From assembly GCA_038503035.1 (NCBI GenBank), contig JAVSML010020440.1:239441-303440 (forward strand): DNA of 64,000 nucleotides. The letters run 5' to 3'. Numbering within the stretch: the first letter of the stretch is position 1; each line of letters begins with the position of its first letter. Positions 43,727-57,134 of this stretch are shown here, one piece after another. The notes beneath the pieces were generated by a model, which did no database searches, was not told the DNA's origin, and saw only the letters and a program-made list of their open reading frames with translations. The translations under genes and the position numbers were made by a program. The stretch comes from Crocodylus rhombifer. Lineage: Eukaryota; Chordata; Crocodylia; Crocodylidae.

Positions 43727-46054
43727 TACATTGAAGATGTAGGGCACTGGCCTACAGCTTAAGGAATGTGGTTTCAAGCATCTTTATGCTTCTATGATTG
43801 ATAGAAAGACTACTTTAAAAGATCAATTATCCAAGTCATCAGCTTCTAACAAACATTGACAATAAAAATATTGTTTACTATAGCAAAGCCAAAACCTGAA
43901 GACTTCTCTCTACCCTAGAGACAAGACTCATAAACTTGACATTTACTACTGAAAATGTTTATATAAAGTTAAAAAACAATAAACTGATCAGATAGCAAGT
44001 GTTTTGATCTACATATATTGAAAATACAGTGATCAATGGGTTACATTTCCTCAAAGATTACTTCTTCATGTATTTTCAAAGATTACATCTTCATAACAAT
44101 ATAGATATACCATAAAATAACATTCTGATTTTATTGGAGGCAATGGCAGTTTTGTCATTGACTTTGATAAGGCCCAGGTTTCAGGCCATAGTATAAAAGT
44201 CAGTATAGCTGTCTATATAGACTGAAAGAACACATAGTGATATCCTGGTTATAATGATTCCACTAATGGAGCACTAAGATCTTGGCACTAGAAGAAAATT
44301 TTCTTGGATGAACTGAATCTCACTTGGGAATTAATCTGTATTGTGCAACCATGTGTAGATTCGTTTGCTACCGGTGTCACCATGTATAAAAAGAATTAAC
44401 TGCTTTATGAGAGTCATCTGGATTCCTTGTGTTTATGACACATCATATTCTAAGATGAGAAGTAGTCAAAGCCCCTTTCTGGAAAGACTTTTAATTCTTT
44501 GAATCACTCCCACCCTCCCCCCAAAATATCATGATTCAAGTGAAAATCTGAGTAAGCAAATGCATTTGGCTCTAAGAAACATGGAAAGTTTATTCTGGAG
44601 CCAGAAGTGGTTACTTTATTCTGACCATAATTTTACACAGACAGTTACAACCAGCTATCTTGGTGGGTTCATACCATTTTTAATGTGAAACACTTCAGTG
44701 TTTTACTTTTTATAATTTTTTCAATAAATAAGACCATTGAAACTCCTGTGGTACATGCTGCCAGCTACTTCCCCAACCACTGCTCTTTACAAAGAATAAT
44801 TTATAATGATCAAAGATAAGCTATAAAGCATTAAGCTGGAAAAAAATACAACTTTAAGTTTAAAAGTTCATTTTGCAGGGGAGATAATCCTAAATATTTT
44901 TTCAGGCCCCATAAACGTGATTTCTTTTCCTTTAGTTCTTCAATTGTTAGAAGACAGAAAGTGTGTCAATACTGTTTAATTTATATCCACAGGGGAGTCT
45001 GTTGATTGTACTTTCACACTGGATCATGACATTGTCTTAGTAGGCACAAAATATGTAATGGACTTTTATTGGAACAGACCTACTGTAGCATATCTCTGTT
45101 AAGAAACAATCTGCACACTTGGTAACCTTGGTCCCAAAGTTTCCAACCACAAAGGTCATAATGTCTGGTTTGTTTTATACTGATTACACAATGAGAAAGA
45201 TAATATCAATGGTTATTTTTCTTTCTAAGGTGGGGCACCATCTAAAAACTATGCCAATCACAATATAAAAAATAATGCAAAGTGATTGCAGGCAGTTCCT
45301 AAATGGAGACAAGGCAAAATTTTGCCCTTGGATTCTCACAGACAACTCCCTTTGAATTCACTGGAAGATCTGTGTGAGAGAGAGAGAGTAAACAGCTAAT
45401 GGTCAAATTTAACACCAATTGTTGCAACTAATTGTTGTAAGCTAAAGAAAATATTAGAGAAGCTTGGTTACACCATTGTGGACGTGGATTCTTTTGACTT
45501 CAGTGGAAATACTACCAATTGATGTTGTTATATATGACATCAAAATGTAGCTATGTACATATATTTGGCAATGTTTTCATCTTCTGCTATGAGATATGGT
45601 GAATCCTTTTGTTGTCTTTTATTTTGCTTTTCATTTAATTTCTTTCCACTCCTTTTAACGTTTCTGCAGTTCCACATTTTAACTAGGTATTCACAATTTT
45701 GCAAACAAATATATATTTTAGTTAAAGTTACCTCTTATTTTTCTTTTGGGCGACCACACCCTTTTGTAATGGCCTCTCTTTTCTAAGTGATTTATTAATC
45801 CAAAGCAGGCAGGCAGAGTTTATTTTAATGCAATTAGGAATAAGACGCAGGTATAAATTGTCTTAGCTCCATCATTTTATTAACTGCCCCGTTTGAAGAT
45901 CTGCTACTCTCTGTCATGTGGCATCTCTTTTAGGACTGTTGAAAATCATGTCATCAGCAAACTCAAGACATTTCATGGTTATGGATTCACATGTTTGTTG
46001 CTTTAGAAGGTAGGGGGTGGACCTCATTCTACCTAATTGTGTAAGTGGAGCTAA
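43727..46054. other. No recognised feature
   Basis: AT-rich spacer of more than 2 kb with no open frame above about 80 codons and no repeat end recognised. A short (GA)n tract lies near 45375. Confidence 0.5.
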
Positions 46055-46292
46055 GGGGCATTTATACACATACGTTTGTCTGTTCTGACGCACTGGAGAT
46101 ACACCATGTCTGCATGTGAGTTGATGCATCCAGCATTGCATCACATTCATTTGTATAAATGGCAAAATGCATGTCAGTGCTGAGAAAATGGTGGCAGTGC
46201 GCTTTTGAACCAAAAAACAAATACATGTGCCGCAATGCTGGGCGCTTTTAAAAGTTCCCGGCACTGCAGCATAAGCATGTGTACAAATGTCC
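46055..46292. mobile_element. Candidate TIR element, 238 bp
   Basis: The left ggggcatttatacacat and right atgtgtacaaatgtcc are imperfect inverses (about 14 of 17), and the interior has no stable frame. The 167-codon minus-strand frame across it (45914-46417) shows no domain and is probably chance. Confidence 0.6.
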
Positions 46293-47403
46293 AAGGTGCC
46301 TAAGTGTGATTCTATTCTACTCTGCTTAAGTTCCTCAGAATAAATTAATGCAAAAGGTTGGTGGGTCCTCCTCTTTGTTGTTTTTTTTGTGACTCTGTCT
46401 GAAAGGTAAGATGGCAAGTGCGTTACAGATTCATTAATAGGTTTTCAGGGAATTGAACAGACTGGAATTGAATCACATTTAAGCACCTAACTTAATACCC
46501 TAAATAGAATATAGCCCTAAATGTTTCAATCAAGATTGGAAAACCATTGTTCTACCCAATGTAAAAACACATACCTAGAAAAAGTCCCCACCTGCAAGAC
46601 AGAATGCCTGGAAAGTAGAAGTCAGTAGGCTTCTATGTCACTGCAAATATACCAGAAATAAAATTCCCTTGAAAATACAGTAAACTGCTGATGGAAGTCA
46701 TATTCAGATTCAATGCATCTTGCCATACTAGTATCAAACAGCTATGTTTGTAAATTAATTGGAAAATCTCACTAGATCAAACTGTCAAGTTCTTGTGAAT
46801 GCTCAGGAAATCTCAGGTATTGCATGTGAAAGCTCACAAAGTGCAAATAGATTTTTCTCTAAGCATGATGTGGTTAAAGATAGACCTCCCATCCAGATTT
46901 ATTATAGGGGGTTTGTACATGCCACAAAATTGGCCTTCAAAGCAGCTTAAATGCCCTTTTGCACTGCTCTAATGGCGTTGCAGTTTACACTGTCAACAGC
47001 ATATTGTGCATTAAATGACTTTGGGAAATAGAAAAATAAAACATATCCGAGGTGTTTTACAGCTTACAGCTGTGGAGGGAAGCACCAGGCCCCATGCAGC
47101 TTTGGGGCTGTGCAGGGGTAGCAGCCCCTACAGGCAGGCTCCACTGAAGCAAAAAAAAGGTGATGAGCCTGACCTTTTTTTTGTTTCCCAGAGCCTACCT
47201 GCCTACTCTGCATGGGGGCCTCCGCGGCTGTGGTGCCCCCCAGGACTGCCCGGGCCAGGTACCTATGGGCGGGTGCTGCCTGGGGAGTGCTGCCACAGAC
47301 AGTAGTACCCCCACCTGGCAGCTCTGGGACCATTCAGCCCACCAGCAGCTCGCCCTCCTCTGCCCCCCACCACCAGAGAGGCAAGTAAGGATTGGACCCA
47401 ACC
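46293..47403. other. No gene; GC-rich patch at about 47065-47390
   Basis: The GC-rich patch contains gcccctacaggcaggctcc and an (A)8/(T)8 pair. It resembles the GC-rich transposon interiors of this window, but I cannot define ends. Confidence 0.4.
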
Positions 47404-47519
47404 CTTGTCTACATGCCACAGGGGTTTATTTCAGTTTAATTTGAAGCAGTGTTTTTAAAAACCCACTGCTTAAATTTAGGGAGAATTAAACCAAAGTAAA
47501 CCCCCATGGTGTGCACAAG
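47404..47519. mobile_element. Hairpin MITE, 116 bp
   Basis: 47404-47441 (cttgtctacatgccac… through ttcagtttaatt) and 47484-47519 are imperfect inverses of about 36 bp. The centre has a further perfect 8-bp inverse, aagcagtg/cactgctt. Nearly the whole element folds into one stem. There is no coding sequence. Confidence 0.75.
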
Positions 47520-50500
47520 CAGCCATAGACCAGGTCCGCCATTCTTAACCCAGTCTATGTGCTCTGAACTTCTGGTTTCCAACCACCTAAACCAGGAAAA
47601 GTATAATGTCTGCATCTGGTCCTATTCACTTGTATCACCCAATGCTATAAAATGGGCACCATGCAGTGTGCAAAAATCAGACACTTCTGTACCCACTACA
47701 TGCTGATCCTGAATTCCACAACAGGCCATCTTCTGGTCACTTAGGCTGTTTGCAGACATTAAAAAAAAAACACGCTTTACCAGAAGAAGCAGTAGGTTAC
47801 TTCAGTCCAGCTCCACAGTTTTTGTATAGATATGGTGCTTCAGCAGGGCTTTTTGGAGCTTTTATCTAAAGCTGATTCAATAAGATATTAAAGAAAAGTG
47901 TCAAAAAAGTCCACTAAAGCATTCAATCTATACACATGTTGGGAGAACCAGATCCAAATCACATGATGCCTCTTCTGGGTATGCACTGGGCTCAGCATGG
48001 GGGCGCACAGATTTTAAAGTGCCTTTTTTGGGTTTTTTTTATGTCTGCAAGCAGCCTCAGAGTACATACAAGTGTTAAATTTAGATTGACCTAACCTCAG
48101 TTAGGGCAATCTAAATAGCTAGGTGTATAAGCATTTGCAGGGCTTAGGTCACCCAGGTCCACCCAATCTAATGTTAGTTCTGGTCAGATGTGAACTAACT
48201 TTAGATCAGCAAGGGGTTAACCAGCTCTACTGAGGGTTAACCCAGCCTAACAAATGCTTGCATACATTTACAGCACACTCCCAGGGTTGGGAAAGCCCAG
48301 CCACTTTCCACAGCTCCAGGGCTGTGATGTTTTTACCCACTGTCAGCGTCCCCAGCTGCATCAGCCGCCACCGTGGAACTTTTAAGGCCCACCAACCCTC
48401 CTCCCTCCCTGCCCCCTCAGACCCACCAGCATCTCCCTGCCTGATCTACTTGTCTCCTGGTACCTGCACCTTCTCCCAGCAAGGGGAAAATGCTTGCATG
48501 TTCCAATCCTGACTCAAATTTAGGCAGCTTAAACTAAGCCACCTAAGCCTGAGCCAGGTCCTGTTAATGCTTGCTCACACCCTCAGTATTTGAGGACCCA
48601 TTACTTTAAGTCCCCATATTAGTAACAAGGAACTCCACGTAACTTTTCACTGTTTCTGAATTTATTGTTTTTATCTTCCTGTTTTGAAAAAAAAGTTGAA
48701 GATGCTGATGAGCCATAACTGTGCAACACAATAGAGTCATTTTGTGAGTTATTTCTTCACAGCATGTGCATGTGTCCACGTGGGGAGAGAAACAAAGAGG
48801 AGGAGAGAAAGGGGTAATATTGTGATTTAGTCAAATTAACAGTTGGTGACAAGAATTTGTGAGGTACCTGTGATTACCTAGGTTGGTTAGGTATTTTTGA
48901 ACCCATCAATTCTCAACACCCAGAAATGTAAGACATTCAATATGCAATCTTCTAACTCAGTTGATTCTTTTCCAGAAGATCTTCAAACTGATAACCTCTC
49001 TGAACCTAATTAGAGGGTGAGAGAATAGGAAAGAGGACATTCAAGAGTTTTAATAAAAGGAATTGAATTGTTTCTTCATCTTCACAACCTGAGATTTATG
49101 AAGGAATTTCACTGGCTTTGTAGCAATGTAAAATAAATAGACATTAGATGATGACAGGGAAAACAGAATTGCTGCCAAAGCTAAAAAGAGCTTGGCAAAA
49201 GAAGAAAGGACTACTACATAGTCAGTCATTATTTACTGTACAAACCTTTTCATAAAGCATAGAAGAGAGATATATAGAAATAATGGACCCTTGCTAAAAG
49301 ATGAAAAGGACTTTCTGTTGCTTACATTATTCACTGACTAGGACAAGAATATGTCTCAGTTGTTACAAAATCTTATTGTTCTATTCAGCCATTCAGAAAA
49401 CTGATTACCATTCTTATGAAGCATTCACAGTCCTGAACTTTTAATGTCTGAAATAAATAACAAAAATGATACCTAGGGAAGAAGATAAAGCTGTAACGAG
49501 TATAAATACATTAAATAGATTCTGGACAACTTATACCCTCACATGTTTCCTTTATGATTAGATCTTTCAGTGTTGAGGGGGGTACGGATATTCACTGTAA
49601 TGATTTTAAAATAAAGTTTGCTTACCTGATATGACTGAAAGTAACATATTTTTTAAATGTAAATGTTTCAAATTACTTTGAGAAATTGGAGATGGAGGAG
49701 GCTCATTTTCAAATATGTTTTTAATTCACTTGTGTTTGCCTAGCACCCAGACTGAGTTAGGAGTGATTCTAATATAAATATTAAATAACGAATACACTTG
49801 CCAGTAATATTTCCATCCATCCATATACCAGCTTCTGTTGGATTAAATCAGAACACAGGGCCTCTAGCAGTAGGAAGTCACAAAGTAGAAGAATTTTCAA
49901 TGACAGAAATTGGATATAACCTCCAGTCCTTGCTCGCAACGTGTCAACACAGCCTGATGGTGGCTGCCGTAGCAAGAGATGTTCTGATTCAGCGCAGCTT
50001 CTTGGCCACCTTTGCTAACAGTGCTCCTGCTATTCAGTCTTCTAGAATGACGGCAATTAGGCTTCTGACATAAGGAGGTGAATGCACAGAAGGTTTTGGG
50101 GCTTTTTGTTTGAGGGGTTCCTATTTTAGTGGGGAGGAGGGGAGAGAGATTGGTTTTATACCTCTATGTAACTTTCTATCTCTGAACAATAAGAAAAATG
50201 CATGATTTTTACATCAGTAATATCTTGGCCCCCTGACCAAAACTGAAACTAATTGTCACTAAAGCTTTTATGAGGTTCAGAAGGAGTTTGGATTCCATAT
50301 ATTTTCTTATTATTTACTAATACTTACTGTTTACTATTTGCTGTAGCTGACAACTAGCATTATTTATTACTATTTTGACTCTCAACCTTCATGATAATTA
50401 GGAACATCAGGCCTAGGACTGGAAAGGATTTCCTTTGCTGTCACTATCAACTACATCACAAATGGATCAAGCTCCATCTTACGACCAGCGAGGTTAAATC

Positions 50501-52077
50501 GATCAGGACAGGGTAAACAAAGATATGTTTTTTTGCATTCTATTTTCAGTCAAACAAGAAGGAGGAAATTGATGTCAATGTGTCAAGAAGGCTCTTTATT
50601 ATGATGTTTCCAGGCTAATTTTGTCAGAAATAGTATATATGGGTAGTTGAGGCCTTATTTTAACCAGTGATCTTTATCATGGTCAGTTCTGGGAATTAAG
50701 GGTACAGCTACTCAGGTCATGATGCATTACTATGAACAGAGACCAAACCTAACTCTAGGGCCATGCTTCATCCAGTGTCTGAACTAACTTGTTCAGCTGC
50801 ATTGTGACAAGTAGCTATACACTTATAGACTCAAACCAGTCAGATGTAGCTCCCGTTCGGCCATGGTGTTCCCTCAGCAGTCAAGCCATTGGATAGAGAA
50901 TGGTTGTAACACAGGAAGTTTGGGGGGTTCTTTATTACATGATGTTTGAGGGGATGGATATTTCATGGGGACGCAATAAGTGCAAAGAATACACATGGAT
51001 GCGATGTGAGTAGAAGAATGGGATTAAAGGAAACAATCTCTTTCACTCAGATCTTTTCAGCAATTCACTCATCAGTTTCCAGGCATTTTGGTTAAATTCC
51101 AGAACAACATCTGTTGGCATCTGAGGTTTTCTTTGTTTGGCAGATTATACCCTACTGGGAGATGGACGAGATTATCTAATGTGGTAGGATTCCTATGGCC
51201 CTGATATTTTTATTTTTGTAATTTGTGAATGGATTACTTAACTGTTGCTTTAGATTTACTGGTCAGGGAAAGGATTCAAATTTAATTTTCCTTTCTGTTA
51301 CTCACAAAACTAAGTTTGTGCCCATATCTTCTAAATGCTTTTGTCTCAGAGTTCAGGTAAGGGATTTTAATATCCCTGTCCCCGTCTATATCAAATAGGT
51401 TCAATCCCATAAAAATACCTTATTATAGACTTTAAAGTATATAGGCTTAAAAATAATCTTGTGCAGGCATTAGGATAAGAAAATCTTGATTGTTCAAACA
51501 AATTCTGTGGAAATCAAATACAAGTGATAGCAGTCACCATGAGCACCAAAACTAATATGAACTGCAAAAGAAAATTATTTTATCCAGAGTGCCTTATTTC
51601 CATACTGTTGAAATAAGTAGATCCTGAAATCTATGGATCCTTCCACTGGTTTCAATGAAGTTAGGATCAAACTCTAAACAAGAAAAGTTTTTCATAAGTT
51701 TTAGACATTGGGGAGAAAATAAAATATCAATGAAAAAGTATATATAGTTTTCACTCAAAAATGTTTCCATGCAACTTTCTTAGATGATCACATTCTGGCT
51801 TTCATATTTATATTCTGTTGTTTTATTCATTTTTCCTACTTTCCTTCTAAGGGTTAATTTTTGGTGGCAACATTTTCAATGAATATCCAGTGTTCATTTT
51901 TGAGTTTTGTACTGTACATATAGGATATAAAGTACAGATTAAGAAAAAGAACAGAGGAATATATTTTTCAGAGAAAACAAAGTAAATATGGCATCAAAAA
52001 GGAAGTGGTGAAGCTTTGATACTGCAAACTATAGTACTGGCACTGGTACATTTTTTTCTGTCATCTTTGTGGCTGCA
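47520..52077. other. Long spacer with no recognised gene
   Basis: 4.5 kb without a clear mobile element. 48050-48560 has repeated short words (ggttaacc/gggttaaccc, gcttgcatacattta, gtgtataagcatttgc), suggesting a decayed TIR element. The frame 49798-50073 shows no domain. No exon with recognisable protein homology was found. Confidence 0.45.
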
Positions 52078-53825
52078 TAGATTCATAGACTGTAAGGCCA
52101 GAAAGGACCTCAGAAGATCATCGGGTCCAGCCCTTGTACCAAGTAGGAAAGATAACTGGGGGTCAGGTGACCTCAGCAAGGTAACTGTCTATTCTCCTCT
52201 TGAAGATTTCCAGGATAGGTGATTGCACCGTCTCTGGGGGGAGCTTATTCCACAGTCTGGACACCCTGACTGTGAAGAAGTTTTTCCTAATATTGAGCCT
52301 GAATCAATCTTCCAGGAGTTTGTGGCCATTACTCCTGGTTTTCCCCAAGGGTGCCCTGGTGAAAAGTTGCTCACCAAGCCCTTGATGTACTCCCCTAGTG
52401 TAGCAGTAAACTGCTACCAGGTCCCCTCTCAGCCTCCTTTTCGTCAGGCTGAAGAGTCCCAAATCCCTCAGCCTTTCTTTGTATGACTTTTCTTTTAAGA
52501 CTCTGATCATATGGGTGGCTCTTCTTTGGATTCTTTCAAGCTTGTCCATGTCCTTGTTAAAGTGCGGTGCCCAGAACTGGATGCAGTACTCCAGCAGTCT
52601 CACCAGTGCTGAGTAGAGCAGAAGAATCACCTCCTTGGCTTTGCTGGAGATGCATCGATTGATGTATGCTACAGTACTATTTGCCCTACTGGCTACAACA
52701 TTGCACTGCCAACTCATATTCATAATGTGGTCTAGTCTTACCCCGGGTCCCTTTCATTTGTGGTGTTAGTCAGTTTAGTGCCACCAAGCCTGTAGGGATG
52801 TTGAGGGTTGCTCATCCCAAGGTGGAACACTTTACATTTCTCAACGTTGAGCTTCATCAGGTTCCGATCCATCTAACTTACTAGCCTGTCTAGGTCTGCC
52901 TGTAACTGTAGCCTATCTTCAAGCATGACCACGCTTCCCCATAACTTGGTGTCGTCCGCGAACTTGGCCAGTGAACTCTTCACCCCTACATCCAAATCGT
53001 TAATAAAGATGTTGAAAAGTACTGGACCAAGCAGTGACCCTGTGGGACACTGCTGCCCACTTCTCGCCAGGATGACACAGATCTGTTCACTACAACTTTC
53101 TGGGTCCTATCCTGCACCCAGTTTCTCACACACCTGACTGTCTTGGAGTTAAGCCCACAATCCTCCAGTTTTCTCATGAGGACATTGCGGGATACTAGAT
53201 CAAAGGCCTTTTAAAAGTTAAGGTATACAATGTCAACCTGCTCTCCCATGTCCAAGTGACAAGTTACCTGGGCATAGAAGGAGATGAGTTTGGTAAGGCA
53301 AGACCTGCCTGTGACAAAGCCATGTTGGCTGTCATTTAGAATCTTACCTTCTGAAGCTTATGGAAGATAGATTCATTGATTAACTTTTCTAGGATTTTCC
53401 CTAGGATGGAAGTTAGGCTAACTGGCATATAGTTACCTGGGTCCTCCCTGTTGCCCTTCTTGTGGTTGGGCACAATTTTGACCCTCTTCCAATCCTCAGG
53501 GACTTCTCCAGGGCACCACGAGTTGTGGAAGAGTTTTGCTGGGTGTTCTGCAATGACTTCAGCCAGTTCCTTCAGCACTCTTGGATGAAGATCATCCTGT
53601 TTTGCTGACTTGTATACAATTAATTTTATTAATTGGTCATACACCAATTTTATGGTCATAGTAGGAAGGCAATTATTCTTACCATACTCATCCTCTTCTC
53701 TACCTGGCATGGTTTTCTCCTTGGTCTAGTGAAAGACTGAGGCAAAGTAGTTATTCAGGAGTTCAGCTTTCTCCTGGGTGCCAGTAACCAGCTCCCCTGA
53801 TTTGCTGAACCATGGCCCCACACAT
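52078..53825 (-). mobile_element. CR1 LINE, 1.75 kb
   Basis: Frames 53336-53710, 52986-53177 and 52304-52723 on the minus strand carry, in order, AKQDDLHPRVLKELAEVIAE, a RVKIVPNHKKGNREDPGNY segment, [24 protein letters not shown] and the C-terminal [16 protein letters not shown] (with an in-frame residue deletion). The 3' end reads ccttacagtctatgaatcta. It is the same subfamily as 39196-40505 but longer. Multiple frame breaks make it dead. Confidence 0.92.
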
Positions 53826-55018
53826 CAGTGGGAGTCAATGGCTCTATTCAAGTCAGTAGGAGTTTTGCCATTGACTTTAAAAGGCCTGAATTTTAACCTG
53901 TATATCTTAGTGATAGTTCACCATGTCTTAAAATTAAAATAATGTTGAGTATTAAACAGACCACCTTGAATTCCCAGAAACAATTCCCCTCCCACTCAAT
54001 CATTTGTTTTGAATGATTTTTCCGTCCAGGTCTACTCATTTCATTTCACTGAATATAGGAATAAATAGATAAATAAAAGATCGCTATAAAATGATAAGTT
54101 CTTCTCACATAAAAAATATAAAGGATTATATTGCCTGGTTTTGGAAACAAGGACAAACATCCAAAACAGCCCCCAGCAGCTGTTAATATAAAAGAGCTAT
54201 TAAAAGGGACCTCGTGGTATTACATTGCAAGCTGTCATTTTCAGTAGTACTGTAGGTATCTATTGATGTAATGGTCTCAAGAGAAAGGAGGGCTTAAGTA
54301 GTTTTTTGAGACGGGAGGGTACTGACCTGACCTATGCACAGTAGTTGAATTGTTTGGAATGTTGATTCATGATTTTACAAAGACCTCACTATTCTTATTC
54401 TCCAGGGTGATTATACACCTGACAAATGGTAAAAGCAACATTACTGGACCTCTGAGAGTTATTTTACTTTTAATGCATGCCATTATTAAGCCTGATAGCC
54501 TCTCTTATTGCTGTTTTGATAGCTGCCTGCTGTTTAAATGAAAGCACCACATTTCCTGACAGCTCGTGCACAGGTGGCCCAGGTCTCAATCTAAACAGCT
54601 TGAGTAGAAATCAATCTTGGAAGCAGAGGAGGAGGGAGGTATCACTTCATGTCATCCCCATTTTGAACAAAGAATTGCACCTTACCACAGTGAGAATGCT
54701 TCATCATGAGGAAAAGGAATGGAAAGGAAAAGCTGACAGGTAATCCAACCTCACTGATTTCCTTGGCGTTGAACCATTTCTGGGGGGTATCAAAATAACA
54801 GGACAAAATATGATGGCAGAATTGCCTTATGCCTTAATTGCTGAGGCTGTTTATACATGCCTACATTTTACAGCGAAAGCTAGTCTGACCTGCTTTACAT
54901 ACCAATCCATATAATTCTATCTAGTAATTCCTGCAATGGAGGGCATTATACTTTGCAAAGCACAAGTAAAGACAATATTTGGAGCAGTCCTATTTTGAGC
55001 CTTTTATTTAGCTTAAGT
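53826..55018. other. No recognised feature
   Basis: AT-rich spacer. Short frames without domain. Confidence 0.5.
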
Positions 55019-55565
55019 AGAATCATAGAATTGTAGAAAATGAGGATTGGAAGAGACCTCAGGAGGTCATCTAGTCCAACCCCCTGCTCAAAGCAGGACC
55101 AGGCCCAAGTAGATCATCCCAGCCAAGGTTTTGTCTACCCCATTCTTAAAAACTTCCAAGGATGGAGATTCCGCAATCTCTCGCAGTCTACACAAGATGC
55201 TGCATTGCTGTAGCAATGACCTATGGGAATGTAGCTCATCACTATGGCAACATAGCATCGGTGGGCACTAACCATGACAACTGCCACTAGTATGCAGTAG
55301 CAACAAGTTACTGTGCAGTAGCTCATTGCTACTGAGCAGAAGGGTCAAAAATGACCCATGTGCCAGGAGGTACTGCATAGTACCAGTTGTGCAGTCAGGG
55401 TCAAATGTAGACACGCCTTGGGTAACCTGCTCCAATGCTTTACTACCCTCTTAGTGGGAAAGTTTTTCCTCATATCTAACCTCAATTCCCTTGCTGCAAC
55501 TTGAGATAATTGCTCCTTGTTCTGTCATCTGCCACCACCAAGAACAGTCTAGCTCCAGCCTCTAG
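55019..55565 (-). mobile_element. Ancient CR1 3' end, split by a TIR element
   Basis: Two collinear pieces (55019-55186 and 55427-55565) match the turtle/archosaur-type CR1 3' UTR: ggaagagacctcaggaggtc, ctagtccaaccccctgctc and, on the other side, ttgagataattgctccttgt. It is non-coding apart from the tail and clearly older than the other CR1s here. The split lies between caatctctc and gggtaacctg, which are adjacent in the consensus. Confidence 0.85.
55187..55426. mobile_element. TIR element (gtctaca family) inside the old CR1
   Basis: It interrupts the CR1 at 55186/55427. The left end has cagtctacacaagatgctgc and the right gtcaaatgtagacacgcc; both carry gtctaca/tgtagac as in the element at 30604-30851. 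The interior contains repeated gtagcaatga/cattgctac words. No clean target duplication. Confidence 0.65.
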
Positions 55566-57134
55566 GGTTACCATAAGTCTGGGTTTTCCCAGACATGTCC
55601 TCTTTTTTTATCCTTCAGTTTCTGTTCAGGAATTTTTTTTTAATCTGATCAAATGTCTGGGATTTTGCTCAGCTCAGTTGTGTGAGGTGGGGCGGGTGCC
55701 TGCAAATACTGGGATAAGCTGCCCAGCTGCTCAGGCTGCAGCTGGGAACTGGGTGGCCGGCTGGGGGAAGAGGAGATATCCACAGGGTCCTGGCACCTAC
55801 TAAGTTCAGTTTAGCTTCTCTACCACAGCAGAGAAGGCATCCCAGGGCCCTAGCACCTGCCTTTTTTCCTCCCTCTTGCTGCAGCATCTGCACCCTGGGG
55901 TGTAGGACTGCAATTTGTGGAGGGAGCTGGGTTGTAGGCAGCATCCCACTGTGGGATAAAGGTTGCAGGGGCAGGGCAGCCAGGAGACAGAGGAAGCAGG
56001 GGACTGTGGCTTGCAAGTGATGGGCAGGGGGTAGGGAGGGGCTGTGTGTCCAGAATGTAGGGCAGTGGACTGTGGGTTGCCAGTGAGGGGCACCAGCATG
56101 GCCCAGGAGTGCAGGGTACTGTGAGTTGGGAGGGGTACTGGCACAGCCAGGTGTCCCTGGGTCAGGACTGATGGGCAGCAGCAGAGCTGGAGGGGCTTAG
56201 GCTTGGCAGTGAGGGACAATGGAATGTGCAGGGCCAGGGCACCGACATATCACTGCCCCTCACAGTCATGTACCTCCCCCCCCACACACACACACATGCA
56301 CACAGCAGGTGTCCTCTTTTTTGGAACTGGAAATATGGTAACTTTAAATACCCCTCAGGTGGCTGAAGGCTGTTATTAATTCAGTAGTATAACTAGGATG
56401 CTGCAAATGCGTCACCAGCTCTGGGCACTGATTAAGAGGGAGTGCCAGGAGCATCAAGTAGCACTCCACACCTTTGATCTCTGACCCTTAACATGACTTC
56501 TTACCCCTGCTCAGCAACTGCTGCCCTGCTCACTGGCACCTGGTACCCCACACACGCATGTTTCCCAGTGCTTGGTAAACCACCACTCTCCATCACTTGA
56601 CAACATGGCTGCCCATTGTGCCAAAAGTACTAGTTAAACCTCTGATAGAATCTATCATAAAAAAGGAAATTATAGTGCTGCCCAAAAGACACAAAGATGC
56701 AGAGGTAGGCTGAAGTACTGCCCCTGACTCCGATAAATGTATTTGCTTGGGTTCTTGAAACTTTGATCCTGATTCTCAAGAGCTGTTCAGACTATCAAAG
56801 AACAGCCAAAAAGCCAGCTTGACTGACCCTCTGAGGGCCATTTCCAAGATAAGCATGAGGATGTGAATGCCAGATTCCCCAGGTGCAATTGGACATGAAG
56901 GCAGTTAGATGGGTTATAACCTAGGGGACAAACCTTCCTCTTAAGACAAAGAGCCTTCAATGTCCACACAGAATATGCAGTACTTATATGGCTGAATCCA
57001 AAAGATGCCACCAGATCATTCAGACACACACAAGCAGAATGAACTGCATATACATGCAGCTTGCCTATCAAAGGTAAAGTAAGAGCTAATAGATGGATCA
57101 AGAAAATGTCATGGCTTTGATGGCAATTTTCACT
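55566..57134. other. No gene; solo hAT end at about 56383
   Basis: cagtagtataactaggatg (56383) resembles the hAT left end of 3171 and 13191. The GC-rich minus-strand frames at 55669-56219 lack any domain. A (CA)n tract lies near 56285. Confidence 0.4.

Noticed and set aside
45914..46417. 167-codon minus-strand frame
   Set aside because: It spans a TIR-bounded element and its flanks, with no recognisable domain. A chance frame is the simplest explanation.
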